Shown piece after piece: positions 12,469-23,900 of a stretch of 64,000 nucleotides of DNA. A model generated the notes under the pieces. The model saw only the letters and a list, made by a program, of their open reading frames with translations. It was not told where the DNA came from and did not search any database. The translations under genes were made by a program, and so were the position numbers. The first letter of the stretch is position 1. Every line of letters begins with the position of its first letter. Origin of the DNA: Cloeon dipterum (taxonomy: Eukaryota > Arthropoda > Insecta > Ephemeroptera > Baetidae); assembly GCF_949628265.1 (NCBI RefSeq), contig NC_088790.1, positions 2,236,545-2,300,544 on the forward strand. Reading direction: 5' to 3'.

Positions 12469-13059
12469 TCAATACAAAGATTGAGCATTGTGAGTAATGA
12501 GACGCCCGCCGAACCAATCCGAGACACAGCATATATACGCAAAACTCACTCTTTCATTCGCAGAAAACTCACTGCTTTCGTGTAGCGTAGACGACGGACA
12601 GACTGGCTGCAATCTCCACAGACTTATAAAAAATATATACGGTCTCCCTTCTCTAAAATTACACCCATCCCATCACTTTATATATACACAACTGACCAAC
12701 AACTTTCACCCAATGCCTAAATCATCTCCCCTTTTTTTACGATGAGTCGTTCACCTTTGGACAATCGACCCCAAAGTTTATAAATATGTAGAATACTTTT
12801 TAAACATTTTTATTTCCAGGAAAATTCAATTTTGATTATCATAGAAGAATTTTGCTAATTGATTTTTGTCTTTCGCAGAACGCAGAGTCATGCACGCTAT
12901 TTAAGAGGCCAGAGAAGAAAACATCCTAGGAAAAGAATCAGAAATCAGAAAATCAGTGGCGTTCTCCTGCGTTGATGCTGCAACTCTCAGTTTTATTGTA
13001 GTCTTGCGCATCCATTGTAACCACCCCCATTTACGCCATTATTTCTTTTTGTAATTAAA
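12469..13059 (+). other. 3' UTR of the cuticle-like gene with an ATTAAA signal
   Basis: After the stop at 12466-12468 the sequence stays non-coding. A GTGAGT at 12490 and TTTCGCAG near 12878 could form an intron inside the 3' UTR. ATTAAA at 13054-13059 is the first plausible polyadenylation hexamer, with further ATTAAA-like sequence near 13125. The extent is inferred, not proven. Confidence 0.45.
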
Positions 13060-14640
13060 CACATGCAGCCATCGTTTTCACTCACATCTCTTTTGTACTT
13101 TGCATATTGTAATTATATTGTATATTAAATTCACACACAACTATTTATTGAAACCTCCAAAAGTTGAATGCATTTCGGACGAGTCGCGGTGAAAGTAAAT
13201 TTCGGCTAATGTTATTTTTTAAATAAAAAATACTCTGTATAAGAAAAGAACTTGTAGTTTCCCTTTCATTGATGAACAAAAAATTGGTGCGGAAAATAAG
13301 TGCAAATGTCACTCGACCGGTTTTCGAAATGATCTCAGCGAGGCATTCAGGAAATAATCGAGGAGAGTGCATGGGTGTCAGCAGCAGCAGCAGCAGCGCA
13401 CTTTCTTCCATTCTCGCCTCGAGCCCCGCTTATTACGCAATTTGTACATGATTCCACGTAACAATTAAAATATGCAATATAGCAGGGCAATCGACCTTTT
13501 CGCATGACAAATATGTTTTTATATTTAAATGGGGATTTTACTGCCGCAGTTGAAAGAAATGTGTCTGTACTTACACTTGCGTCACAGCCGACAGCATTTA
13601 TTCAGCTTTCCCTTTATTTGATGCACCTGAAAGCAAGATTTATTTTTAAAGTGGATTGAAAATAAGTTGAATTGTTTATTCTACAATTTGTTACAGTAAA
13701 AAAAGACCTCTTGCTACAGTTATTTTTTTCTAAAATTTACGGCGCTGATGCCTTTTTGACTTGCACCTCCGGCACATCTAAAACAGATTTTGACGCGAGG
13801 ACAGCTTTTGGCCGAAGTGCAAGCCCTGGAACGACCTGCCATAACCTGACGCGTCAAATTTGAAAATTTTTAAGTGGTGTTTGGAATGTAATTTGAATTT
13901 ATTAACTATTACACGGCACGTGACAACGTCGATTCAACTTTTAGTTGATGCAGTTTCCTGCTTGTCATTTTGTGTCTTTGTTCGTGTAGTTTGATGATTG
14001 AATTTTATGACAATGAATGTAAGAATCATGAACAATAGACAACAACACGAACCTTTTAGGGAATCTCTTTGTTGTGAAATAAAATAGGATGTCAAGTAAG
14101 GAGACTGTCCTCACCAGTTGAAAATCATGCCACTGTTCTAAAAAAATTACACTGCTACTTTGCTCAATTTTGGCTTCAACTGAACTTAATTGCTTCACTG
14201 TAACGCGGAATTGTAAGAAATAGTAAAGCTAAATTTTATAAGAGATAAGAGGCGCCAAAGAGCTAGCAAACGCAACCGAAAAAGTGCGTGCAGTTTATAA
14301 ACACCAAGCTAGCTAATGATTGTTTCAATTTTTTTAGTTATAAATTCTATAAATCGAAAATAATTATCAGCCTTATATTCACAAGAAAATCAAGGAACAT
14401 ATGGGAGTAAAAATCAGAAAGATATAAATTTCAGTGTTGTATTTCAGGAGAACAAAATAAGCTTGCTGTTCGTTCAGGCACAGTTTCATATAAATCAGTC
14501 CAAAAACATTGTGAACACGCGGCCTTGGACTTTCCCGCTCGCACGACGCATTTCCGTCCATCCTCCCATATTTCCCGGCTTCGTCATTTGCATCAAACTA
14601 TTGGCAAAACCATATTCTGCATTTCAACTTGGGATATTCG
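13060..14640. other. Intergenic spacer
   Basis: No gene was recognised between the cuticle-like gene and the OBP gene. It holds a short AGC run at 13379-13397 and, at 14040-14200, a member of the AAGTAAGGAGACA dispersed repeat. No clear TATA box was found for the OBP gene. Confidence 0.55.
14040..14200 (+). repeat. AAGTAAGGAGACA dispersed repeat
   Basis: The block carries TTGTTGTGAAATAAAAT, then GTCAAGTAAGGAGACTGTCC, then ACACTGCTACTTTG and CAATTTTGGCTTCAACTGAA. The same order of words appears at 42345-42650, at 54650-54990 and, in part, at 58440-58530. The element class is unknown. Confidence 0.75.
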
Positions 14641-14649
14641 AGAAGCGAA

Positions 14650-17334
14650 ATGTTAAAACGGATTGCGCTAACGCTTGCCTGCGTAGCTGCGATCTTGGCA
14701 GTCTATCAGGTCCGTTGTAATCTTTTAATTTATCTTCATGTAAATTTTTTCATTGCAGTGCGCGGTGGTAACAAAAAGCAGGACAAGCACCAAATGCTCA
14801 GTCAATGAGAATTTCAGGGTGAGCGTTATTTAAAATAAAAAACATTGATATTTAATTTGTCAATTTTTAGCTGCTCGAAAATTGCTGCAATTCTTCACCA
14901 GGGGACATTGTTGGGTTCAAAGAGCTGAGAGGGTGCAACAGCATGCGGGGCAGGTCCAATTTCAAAATCATGAACTCGTTCGAGATCAACAAAGCTGACA
15001 CCGGCAACAGAAGCTTCAATCTGGACACCAAGAGAGGACGAAGTATAACTTTTTAATCAGAAATTAAAATTCAAATTCATGAAATTAATTTATTTTCTCA
15101 ACTCGGATAGTGCGACTTGACACGGGACCGATCGTGAGATTTTATCAAAGTGTTAATAAGCTACAAAGTTCTTGATTTTATTCACAGTGCTACGCGGAGT
15201 GTGCTTTCAAGAACCTCAGTTTGGTATGCGTTGCTTTTGACAAAATATGTACCAAGCGTCAAAATGAATTGTGAAGACAGTATATCAGACAGACAATTTT
15301 TTGAAGACAGATAGGGCTGCTATTTTTAGACGGCCTTTTCGAAATTTAATTGGATTTATAGCACAAAAATAAGCGTGTCAAAATTTAGCCATTTTTTTAC
15401 TGAACAATCCCACATTTTAGTCCAAATGTCGGGATATTTATCATTTTTAAGCAGAACCTCTGCCAAATGCATGAACTGAACTGTTTACTCAATTTTGAGA
15501 GTGCTTTTAACCCTTTTTTAATAATAACCTTAACCTTTTTAATTATGATTTTTCAAACTTCTTACATTAAACCACCAAAACGAACGAGACAGGAAGTTTT
15601 CAACGTTGCAAAGATGTTGTGAATAATTTCAAAATGTTAAAATATATTTTAGCTGGAAAATGGAAATGAAAACTTTTTAAAAACTTCGAAAACCAAGATG
15701 AGAACAATTTATGATCTTTTTTATAATGTTTCTCCTACTTCAACATGTGACAAAACTTTATGATTGATAAAATTATAGTAAATTTATTGGAAAGGAAAAA
15801 TCGTACTCGCCATATTTAGTTTACTCTCTCTGACTCTCTCCCACACTTTGTGCTAGTGCGCCCTGTGCTCGTGTGACTTCTCAATGTAGGAGCGGTAGTC
15901 GGATGAAGTAAAACACTCAACTACTGATTTTTAACTTTACTTAACTTGGTTTATTAGACTGAGTGAACAGAGACCGGCCTAAACGGCTGGCCATAAAGTG
16001 CGTCGCGAAGTATAGAGTTTAATTTGAATCATATTTATTGCTGTGCATTACTAATAAGGGTGAAATTGGGTTTGCCTTTATTGTCAGAGTTTATTGTAAA
16101 TTGTAATATCGATGAATTGAGGACACAATTAGTCAGCTAATTAATGTTGTTAATTTAAGTACATTTTGAGATAGGAGATATGGGGGAAACTTCTGGAGGT
16201 TTTCAGCACCATCTTAAGTGGGGGTGAGAAGTCACACGAGCACAGGGCGCACTAGCACAAAGTGTGAGAGAGAGTCAGAGAGAGTCAGAGCCACCACAAG
16301 TTGTTATCAAATTTTAAATGGTTTTATAATCTTTTTAGACGCCTTTTAGCCTCTTTTTAGTGGTTTTGACAATTTTAAATGATCTTAAAGCACAGTATAA
16401 TTTTGTAGGCTTAAAACTGCTTTTGATATATTTGGTCCAGAAGAAAGAAGTCGATCGCCAAAAATTCACAGCCCTCACAGTTTCCTCACCTACAAGAACA
16501 TTTAAAATAAAAATTTGACTGACTAATCCTAAACTTTTACCTATATTTGCATAGATAAAATATAAAACTTCATCTCAATATATATTTCTGCCCAGCGCAA
16601 ACGCCACTTTAGTTTCATATGTTTTTTTATTATGGTTCTACAGGGCTATTTTGCCCCATACATTGCCATATCCAGACAAATAAATTCAATATAGGAACAC
16701 AATTATTAACGGTTCATAATTTGGGCAAAATGATTCGAGGGATAGGTCCAGGATTTTAATTTTGTATGACAATTCTTACGTCTGCTTTTAACCTTTTGAC
16801 AAAAAATTGATTTTATAGTTAATTATTTGAATCACGAAACGAATTTTAGCTTAGCAGTGATACCGAGATGGACTACACGGCGATAGAGACGTACTTCACG
16901 AAAAAGGTGAGCGGCATCAAGGACTGGACCGCAACCATCGCAACGGCATACACGGAGTGCCAAACCTTCACGTCAGGTATTTCTGCGAAAAAGAAGCACA
17001 AAATATGGTAAAACTGAATATTTTCGCCAGCGGTGGAGAACAAAACCATCACCACAAGCAACTTCCGCAAATGCTTGGTTCTGCCGGCCATCTACATGCA
17101 GTGTCTCGTCAGCAAGATCCTTACCGTAAAATTCAATTCTTGCCTATTATCTCTGCTATAATTGAAATTGTTAATCATAAATTAGGGCTGTCCCTCTGGA
17201 AAATTCAAAACAAGTGATACAAATAAAAAGGAATTCAATTTAATATTAACTAATTTGAAATTTCAGGCAAGGCGTGCAAGAATAGATTAGCAAACTTCAA
17301 CAACTGCAATTATTTCAACTCCACCAGTGATTAA
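14650..17334 (+). CDS. Plus-C odorant-binding protein, 9 exons
   Basis: Exons: 14650-14709, 14759-14818, 14871-15042, 15111-15133, 15188-15223, 16850-16976, 17031-17125, 17186-17213, 17267-17334; phases agree throughout and give 222 aa. Residues 1-20 form a hydrophobic signal peptide. The cysteines fit the plus-C OBP pattern as I recall it: C106-x3-C110, x43, C154, x19, C174, x9, C184, x8, C193 followed directly by Pro194, x9, C204, with extra cysteines at 21, 33, 45, 46, 62 and 214. Only the gap C62 to C106 (43 residues) is slightly long for the pattern. Plus-C OBPs are small secreted carriers of hydrophobic ligands, in sensillum lymph or other tissues. Exons 4 and 8 are only 23 and 28 nt. 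The first donor (GTCCGT) is weak; the in-frame GTCTAT 12 nt earlier is the alternative. AATAAA follows at 17421-17426. Intron 5 contains a foldback element. Confidence 0.85.
15224..16849 (+). other. Intron 5 of the OBP gene
   Basis: A 1.6 kb AT-rich intron between the exon coding the CxxxC pair and the next helix-coding exon. It contains the terminal inverted repeat element at 15820-16292. No other feature was recognised. Confidence 0.65.
15820..16292. mobile_element. Terminal inverted repeat element (MITE-like), about 470 bp
   Basis: The left end (about 15823-15884) carries CTCTCTCTGACTCTCTC, then ACACTTTGTGCTAGTGCGCC, then CTCGTGTGACTTCTCA. The right end (16226-16290) is its near-perfect reverse complement. 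That gives inverted repeats of about 60 bp around a non-coding AT-rich core. Target-site duplications are not obvious. The high identity of the arms suggests a fairly young insertion in the OBP intron. Confidence 0.85.
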
Positions 17335-17420
17335 ACTCTCAAATATGAGTTTCTTTATATTTTTTTACTTTCTGGCTTTGTAACAAATTTTTTCCTTTTG
17401 AATGTGGCAAAAGCATTATA

Positions 17421-17426
17421 AATAAA
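17421..17426 (+). terminator. Polyadenylation signal AATAAA of the OBP gene
   Basis: AATAAA lies 87 nt after the OBP stop codon, a usual distance for a short insect 3' UTR. Confidence 0.65.
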
Positions 17427-18415
17427 ATAGATAATCAAATTGATTTATTTCTTTCAACGAGTCCTAAACTCCCTGATGCTTGCATTATGCACCTGACATG
17501 GAGGTAATTTTAAATTTCTCAAATTGGATTGATGATAAAAAAAACCTAAGCTCGCTCTTCTTTCAGCTGAGAGTTTACAACACCAAAAACAAACGAGTTA
17601 TGGCTAAGAGTTGGCTAATAGGAAAAAAATAAAAAAATGGCCACGAGGAATGGATATGGATAGGCAACCATCAAGAAATTATGTTACTGAATTAAAAATT
17701 TCGCTCTACAACGACCGTATAAATTTACTAAAAAAATATTTTCCAGGTGGCAAGAAAATTGTGTCAGGACACGAGAATATCTCATATATTTATACGTTTC
17801 CAGATAAATACAAGACGGGTGCTTTTTATTATTATTGTTTATTCTTGCCAAAGTCATAACATAAGACACAAAAAATATAAAAATTACAGCAAGAAATGGC
17901 ATACAATGCTAGCAGAATACTGTAAAAACGATCAGATACATTATATAAAATCACGCCGCACTTTCGAATTGGAATTGAACGAATACAACAAAATCAGGTT
18001 GACACAACCGGAAATTGAGGTCGACAACCCAATTCTCTTTAAGTTTAATCATGATGGTTGCGTATACATTGTGCAATCGGTAGGAATTAAATTTTATTAC
18101 GTGGTTCATTAATTTATCAATCAATAATTCAATTCATTTTATTTACTTGTTAATTGCATGGTCAATACAAAGAACAGCAGCTGGTTACACTTCGTTATAA
18201 TGAAATAACCATCTATTTGTAAATACACACACAAAAAAGAAAGAAAGAAACAAATAACGGCCAATTCAGGCATAATTATCACAAATTGTTTACAAACGCA
18301 AAATAGGCCTCCGCATCATACAACTTATTCAGGTACACAAATTTATGCAGCAAAACACTGACGAATTCAGTTCAGAACATCTTGGCACTAGGCCAAGCGA
18401 TACAGGCAAGGCGTT

Positions 18416-19140
18416 TTACAAAGTAGCAATTGCGATCAAAGGAATTTGGCGAGAGAACTGGCTGATTTGAACAGGCACATACAGCTCCTGTTTCGAACGC
18501 GTGTTGTGAGTGTGGACGTCACTCATCTTTTTTAAAATATTTAGGCTATTTTTTAACAAATTTTCACGCCTCGAACAAGTAAATTGAGAGCACTGGCAAC
18601 AGATCAAATTTACCGAACAAAGGCTTCGCTGAGCAAAGTGGTATAGTGTCGACCCCGGCCAGTACCTCTCGCCCGCTAGTGCCCGAATGACGCGCTTCTG
18701 AGCCACGAAAACAGAATTCAACGCGTCTTTTTCGCACGCCCAACTGACAATCCCGTACGAAATTATTGAACAAGCATGAGCGGTCAATTTTACCATTTGC
18801 GTCCGGTCCGTTAGCGAGGACTTGAGCCAGTCAAGTTCGACGCCTCGCACACATGTTTCGAATTTGCGCAGCAAAATTGGCAAGCAAACCGTGCCGAACG
18901 CATTCGTTATATCGTAGTACACCGCCGCTACTTTTAATGACACTCCCATTTTCTCGTGAAACTGGCCAAAAATTCAAAAAGGGCACTTCCCTCTTACAAA
19001 TCCGTGCTGAGTGGACGGCAGCAAATTGTTCTCACCGTATAAATTCGTGAGACGGGCAAGAAAACAATTTTCAATTACTTTGGAAAGTGTAGGTAATACG
19101 GAAATGGGAAATGGGCCGATCATTTTACTAAACGCAATTT
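18416..19140 (-). mobile_element. Degenerate non-LTR retrotransposon reverse-transcriptase fragment
   Basis: On the minus strand, the part nearest 19140 reads as PISVLPTLSKVIE followed by NNLLPSTQHGFVRGKC, a reverse-transcriptase fingers region with a stop soon after. Downstream, 18949-18416 is open and reads VYYDITNAFGTV (a YxD-type core with Asp), then LKSSLTDRTQMV, then YGIVSWA, FVAQKRVIRALAGERYW and THNTRSK, the usual order in insect LINE ORF2 C-termini. The segment holding the FADD-like catalytic motif is missing, so the copy is internally deleted and dead. It sits in an intron of the broken BTB-gene copy. Confidence 0.82.
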
Positions 19141-19649
19141 GCATGCAACACTTAATCTACACAGTTAATCAGTCATTATTTTTCTTGCTGTACTCTTTTT
19201 AATAAGATATTTCACAAGTCAGGCCACATAAATTACATCTACAATCTTTATTAGGTTCATAATAAAATTTATTACTAAACCAATTCATAAAAAATATGAT
19301 ACAATTTTACAGTTCAGACGAGCGAGAATTTTAAGTTATTTCAAGTATTTTTTAATTTTAAATAAACTCAGAGAGTTTATTCTCTCAGAAATTGTTTTTT
19401 ACATGGAATTTATTTTTTGACTGAGTGAGAATAATATAAATAATTGTCAGCGGCGCGGGGCAGGGGGCGCCGAAAGAGTGCAATCGGCCCTGCCGGCGCG
19501 CCTTCTCTCTATCACGAAGTCGGAGCCTGATCTTTAACCCGTGGTTGACTTTAAAAGGTGCGGGGTGGACAAAAAGTAAAAATGCCTGGTTACTATACCA
19601 TACCAGTTTATTGTTGATAGCGGCGATAGTACAGCTTGGCTAACCAGAG

Positions 19650-19730
19650 GGACGGGGGGGGGGGGGGGAGCGAGAGAATTACCCTCTCGCTCGCGAATGT
19701 GTGTGTGCGTGCGTGCGCGAGCAGGTTGTG
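19650..19730. repeat. Poly-G tract and GTGCGTGC simple repeat
   Basis: An uninterrupted G run (about 19655-19668) is followed by GAGCGAGAG and then a GTGTGTGTGCGTGCGTGCGC stretch. It is a local low-complexity patch inside an intron of the broken BTB-gene copy. Confidence 0.8.
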
Positions 19731-20142
19731 TGCTCGCGAAAGGGAGGCTCTTGCGGTGCCTTTATTGATACCTGAGTTTCTCCCTCCGTTCTCCCCTGTG
19801 GGCGCCCGAAAATTCACGTCATTACATTGATGCACAACATTATTAATGCGCTTGTAATATCTTCAGGTAAAACCCTGACAATAAATAAATGTTAGCTTAA
19901 TTGCTTTTAAAGTTTAATTCATTTGGTTTCAGTTCAACGAGCTGGGGAAAAACCGATACAAGTTGAAACAAATTGCCTCAGCATCCAGAAGTAATTTGAA
20001 CCCCACACCCTCCGATCTGGGTGACTTGGATTTGCTGATCAAAGAAAAGCTATCCAGCCATTTCAACGACTCCGACGGCAACACTTTGAAGATCAAACCG
20101 CACAAAAAGTTTAAGCTTGTCAACTCAGCCTGGGTTGTGTAA

Positions 20143-20780
20143 ACCCTTTTAGATTCTGCAGAGAGTAGCAGATGAATTTTTAGATTACATTATTTTACTC
20201 GCATTTATTCATCAGTACAGCAATTAAAGCTGACTACGAGTATTTACAAATAAGGCGATTCAAAACACAAAGAAATAGAAATAAAATAATAGCATGTTAA
20301 ATTAAGTTTCATACACTTATGAGGAAATTTTTTACTCCATTGCGGATGCGGATGCGGAGCCAAGCTCCTACTCCTTTTCATTTTTGGTTCAGGGTATTGA
20401 TAGTTTTTATTAAATAATTATTGTTAGAAATTCGTAAAGCAACAAAGAGAGAAATTTAATTTAATCAGATTTCGCCGGACTCGCGATTGATGAAGTAACA
20501 TAAAATATTAACAAATGTTTTCAGCAACTTTTCCAACTCTGGATAGCTTCATTTCACACCTTAATTCAAAAATACCTTTCGAATCGTATATTAAACTTGT
20601 AATTTTATTATTCTTTAGATGATTTAATAAAATATATTTTTTAATACGAATTTAACTGCTTTTTCTTTCACAATCAACTTAAATGTTTTAAATCTCACAT
20701 CAAACTAAATTAAGAATTAGAATTTATAGCAATTAATTACTCCTCTGTAATCGAATTATTTTAAAATTTTCTAATCCTTG
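20143..20780 (+). repeat. Duplicated downstream flank of the BTB-gene copy
   Basis: This block matches 27351-28010 over nearly its full length, including ACCCTTTTAGATTCTGCAGA, CTCCTACTCCTTTT, GCCGGACTCGCGATTGATGA and ACTCCTCTGTAATCG. It shows that the tandem duplication extends beyond the stop codon by about 640 bp. Confidence 0.85.
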
Positions 20781-20851
20781 CGAAAGTTCTAGAGAATAAG
20801 TAATGCAATAAGGAAAGGGAAATATTTGTAAAGAGACGACGCAGTGTGGGA

Positions 20852-20860
20852 TTTATATAC
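20852..20860 (+). promoter_or_regulatory. TATA-like box upstream of the BTB-BACK gene
   Basis: TTTATATAC lies about 130 bp before the ATG at 20990. It starts just after the duplicated flank ends at about 20780. No strong initiator is evident at the expected spacing, so the call is tentative. Confidence 0.4.
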
Positions 20861-20989
20861 TCCAAGGTAGCATTGTCGGCCTGTAGGTGGAGGGGCTATG
20901 GGCCCGAAAGTGTTCAAAATCCCCACGGACCTCAATAGCAGCAGCAAGAGCCGCGAGAGCAGTCGAAATCGTGCAGTACTTACACAAAC

Positions 20990-23900
20990 ATGGCCTTACA
21001 AACCGATTCCGTTCCTGGAACGTCGCATGGTGAGTTTTAGCATTTTAATAGAGGGTTAAAACTTAAAACAGGAGGAAACTTAGACATTTCAGATGAATTA
21101 AAAATTAAGCAACACCGAATGACCAAAATGTAGATTTTTAGTTGCATTTAACAAAGGGTGTTATTAAAAGCACACACCGTTTTGTGCAGATGATTAATCT
21201 ACTTGGCGGATCGTAAATGTAACAAAAATTTTGTGTATTCTGTATTATTATTATTAATTTAATTTCTCTTTATTTGCGTATTTGGCATGTGCATAAATCA
21301 ATATAAAAAATACACTGAGTCAAATGCATACATCATTATAATTCATTTATTGGACACCGTCGGTGTACGACGAAATTACAATTTTGTTTCTTATAACAGG
21401 ATGCTTGGGGTTAAAGGTTTTTTGACACAATCGAGAAAATGGAACATGTTAGTAAAAGCGAAGAATCACAATAAATAGATACATCACAAATTGACAGTAG
21501 CATCGAGGTGGCTGGATTTGTATTTCCTATCAAATTTAGACATATAGCAGAAGGGGTTTCAACAAATTTGGGGTCAACGGATTGTCGTTTAGTAATCACA
21601 TTGTTGAAAAACTTTTCTTATGTGCAGTTGTGGACGGTAGAGTGTTTGGATCTAAATTTCAGGTCACTTACAAAAAAACTCTGTTGCAATCGCCTCTAAA
21701 GCGGCAAACCATTGGTTTTGTGCTTTCTAATTTGGCGCGGATCTTGAATCTATAAAATAATGTTAATTTCAGAGATATGGGCTGCTCGTTGTGCATTAAA
21801 CCATAACATATAATTCGTAACCAGAAATGCATGCACGCAACATAATTAGTGTCGGGGTTCTCACGAATATATAGGTCATCATGTAATACTTAATACACAA
21901 AAAGGATAACTCTTCCAAATGATTCTCAAGTAAGATCGTTTTGCGGACATATAACCTAGAAAAAAGTGTTGGCTGCATATATTAGCTGCCACGCTGTGTT
22001 GCACATTTTCGCTTGGCCATGGCGAAAGCTGCAACAATTTTACCGTTGAAAGAGAAGCACATTTTTACTCCTTTCCATTTTGAGGAAACCGGGAGAGTTT
22101 GGGATTGAGCAGATGAAGCGACTATAATAACTCCCACCGACTAAAGCCCGTAAGAGACATTGTGCAATGAACAAATTTACCGAAAGTAACCTCCTGAATT
22201 CACGGTTATTTGAATGCCACGATTTCCTGAGCATGTTGGCTCGCAATTCGTTTGACCACAGCAGATATAAACTATTTTGGCATAATTTATTCAGTTTTTA
22301 GCGACCAGGCGGGATATAAGCCAAACACAATTCACCAGTAGTTGTAAAAGCCACCAACAGATGGTGCCAGCGTAAACTTGCGAATTTAATAAGGCACTCT
22401 CGCTGTGATTTCAGACTCAATCCTGCCTCTGTGCATTCTTCACTTTATATAATTTCTTTTGAAGTGCTGAAAACCAAAATCGGTTAAGCCAATCGCCGTA
22501 CAATCAAGAAAACCGCCGTTTTTTGTAAATAAATACCTTTTCCGACAATTCTACGGCGAAAAGCTGGACTCTTATTTTGGTTTTAAGCACTCCAAAATAA
22601 ATAATCCTAGAGGCAGAATGCACAGCAGCAGGATTGAGTTTGAAATCGCAGTTGCAATTCATTAAAATCGAAAGAAAAATAATACGACAAATAGATAGAA
22701 CACCAACAAAGGGTGGCGAGACAATTTGGCAGGAAAAATGATAAGAACAAACACGTTCCTCAAAATTCGAATATCAAAATATCCGGAAAACTGTAAAATC
22801 ATTTTGTATTTGTATTTTTCTTTTATTGAATGAAGCACATTTTGGCAGTCTCAGAAATAAAAATTTTCGTTCTGCTCAAAATGCAGAAATTTATTAAAAA
22901 CGTCGAATTTTAGTGACCTTGAGCTTCGACCTTCGCCGAACGTTTGTCAGCGTGACATAAAGTGGTTGGGCGTTGATCAGTGATCACCTTATCAATTTAT
23001 TTCTATACTCTAACTATTGTTCAACAATTCCTTGAAAAAATTGGTTTTCTTTGAGACCCTATGGAGTAGGCAATTTTTGGAATTCTCAGGTTGAATTGAA
23101 GGTTTGACCTTCATATAGGTCTACTAGGGCAACTATACCTAAAAATGAATATTATAATCAAAACCGCGTCTATATTTTCTCTAAAAATCAGAGCGATAAA
23201 ATAAATAAATATTATTTCCTTTATTTTCAGGGTTGGACCTTCCCCCAAAAGTGACGCTGGTTTTCGACGGTGACGATTCATTAGACGAAGAGCCTGCCTT
23301 CCTCATGGAAGTCAGCTCATTTTTCGAAACATTGTTCAGATCTGATCTTTACGATGGGAGCAGGAGCACAATCGACCTCAAGGTACCAGTTCCACTTACT
23401 AGATGAAATTACGAATTTTTATATGAAAATTCCAGAAATTCAACGGAGCTGCCGTGAGGTTAATTTTAGAGACACTGAGACGAGGTAAAAATGCTGGGAT
23501 GACCATCCGAGATTCTGTCGTGCAAATCATGTCATCGGAGATTTTCCAAGATCTCAAGATGTTGTTGGTGCGAATTAAAAATTAAAATAATCAACCGCAC
23601 TTGAAACTTGAATAATTTCAATTACAGATCAAAGCAGATTTGGAGGAGCTTACGATGTTTTGCAAGTTTGAAAGCATCGATCAGATTCATGCTTTCAAGA
23701 CGCTTGCCGAGCACCTCGAGAATAAAGCGCTGAAAATGTGTTGGCTGAGAAAGGTTTGCGGAATTTTCCCCGAGTACCGCAAAACCAAACATTTCAAAAA
23801 CCTGAGCTTCGACGATCTGAAATTAGTTCTGGAAAACCAGTATCTCGACTACCCCAACGAAACCCAGGTTTGCCTCAGGATAATATGTGGGTTTACAAGT

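Larger units (their letters stand above)
17465..20142 (+). pseudogene. 3' fragment of a duplicated BTB-BACK gene
   Basis: This stretch matches the last exons and introns of the BTB-BACK gene at 26500-27350. The match starts in the codons before the GTAATTT donor and includes the ATTTCTTTCAG-type acceptor. The exon equivalent to 26583-26757 is frameshifted and stops soon. The next block (about 17807-18079) has internal stops, although its end, coding NEYNKIRLTQPEIEV-DNPILFKF and ending YIVQS, remains readable. The last exon (19933-20142) is fully open, 70 codons to TAA with no indel against 27141-27350. No BTB or BACK exon is present and no start was found, so the copy is broken. The intron between 18079 and 19933 has been invaded by a retrotransposon fragment. 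Flanking similarity continues to about 20780. Confidence 0.75.
21030..23230 (+). other. Intron 1 of the BTB-BACK gene
   Basis: A 2.2 kb AT-rich intron. It contains a full-length hairpin MITE (22350-22715) and a dispersed repeat (22810-22990). The short ORFs in it have no recognisable motif. Confidence 0.65.

Noticed and set aside
18416-18949. The 177-aa ORF as an independent host gene
   Set aside because: Its blocks are those of a LINE reverse transcriptase with an internal deletion, so it is annotated as mobile-element debris.
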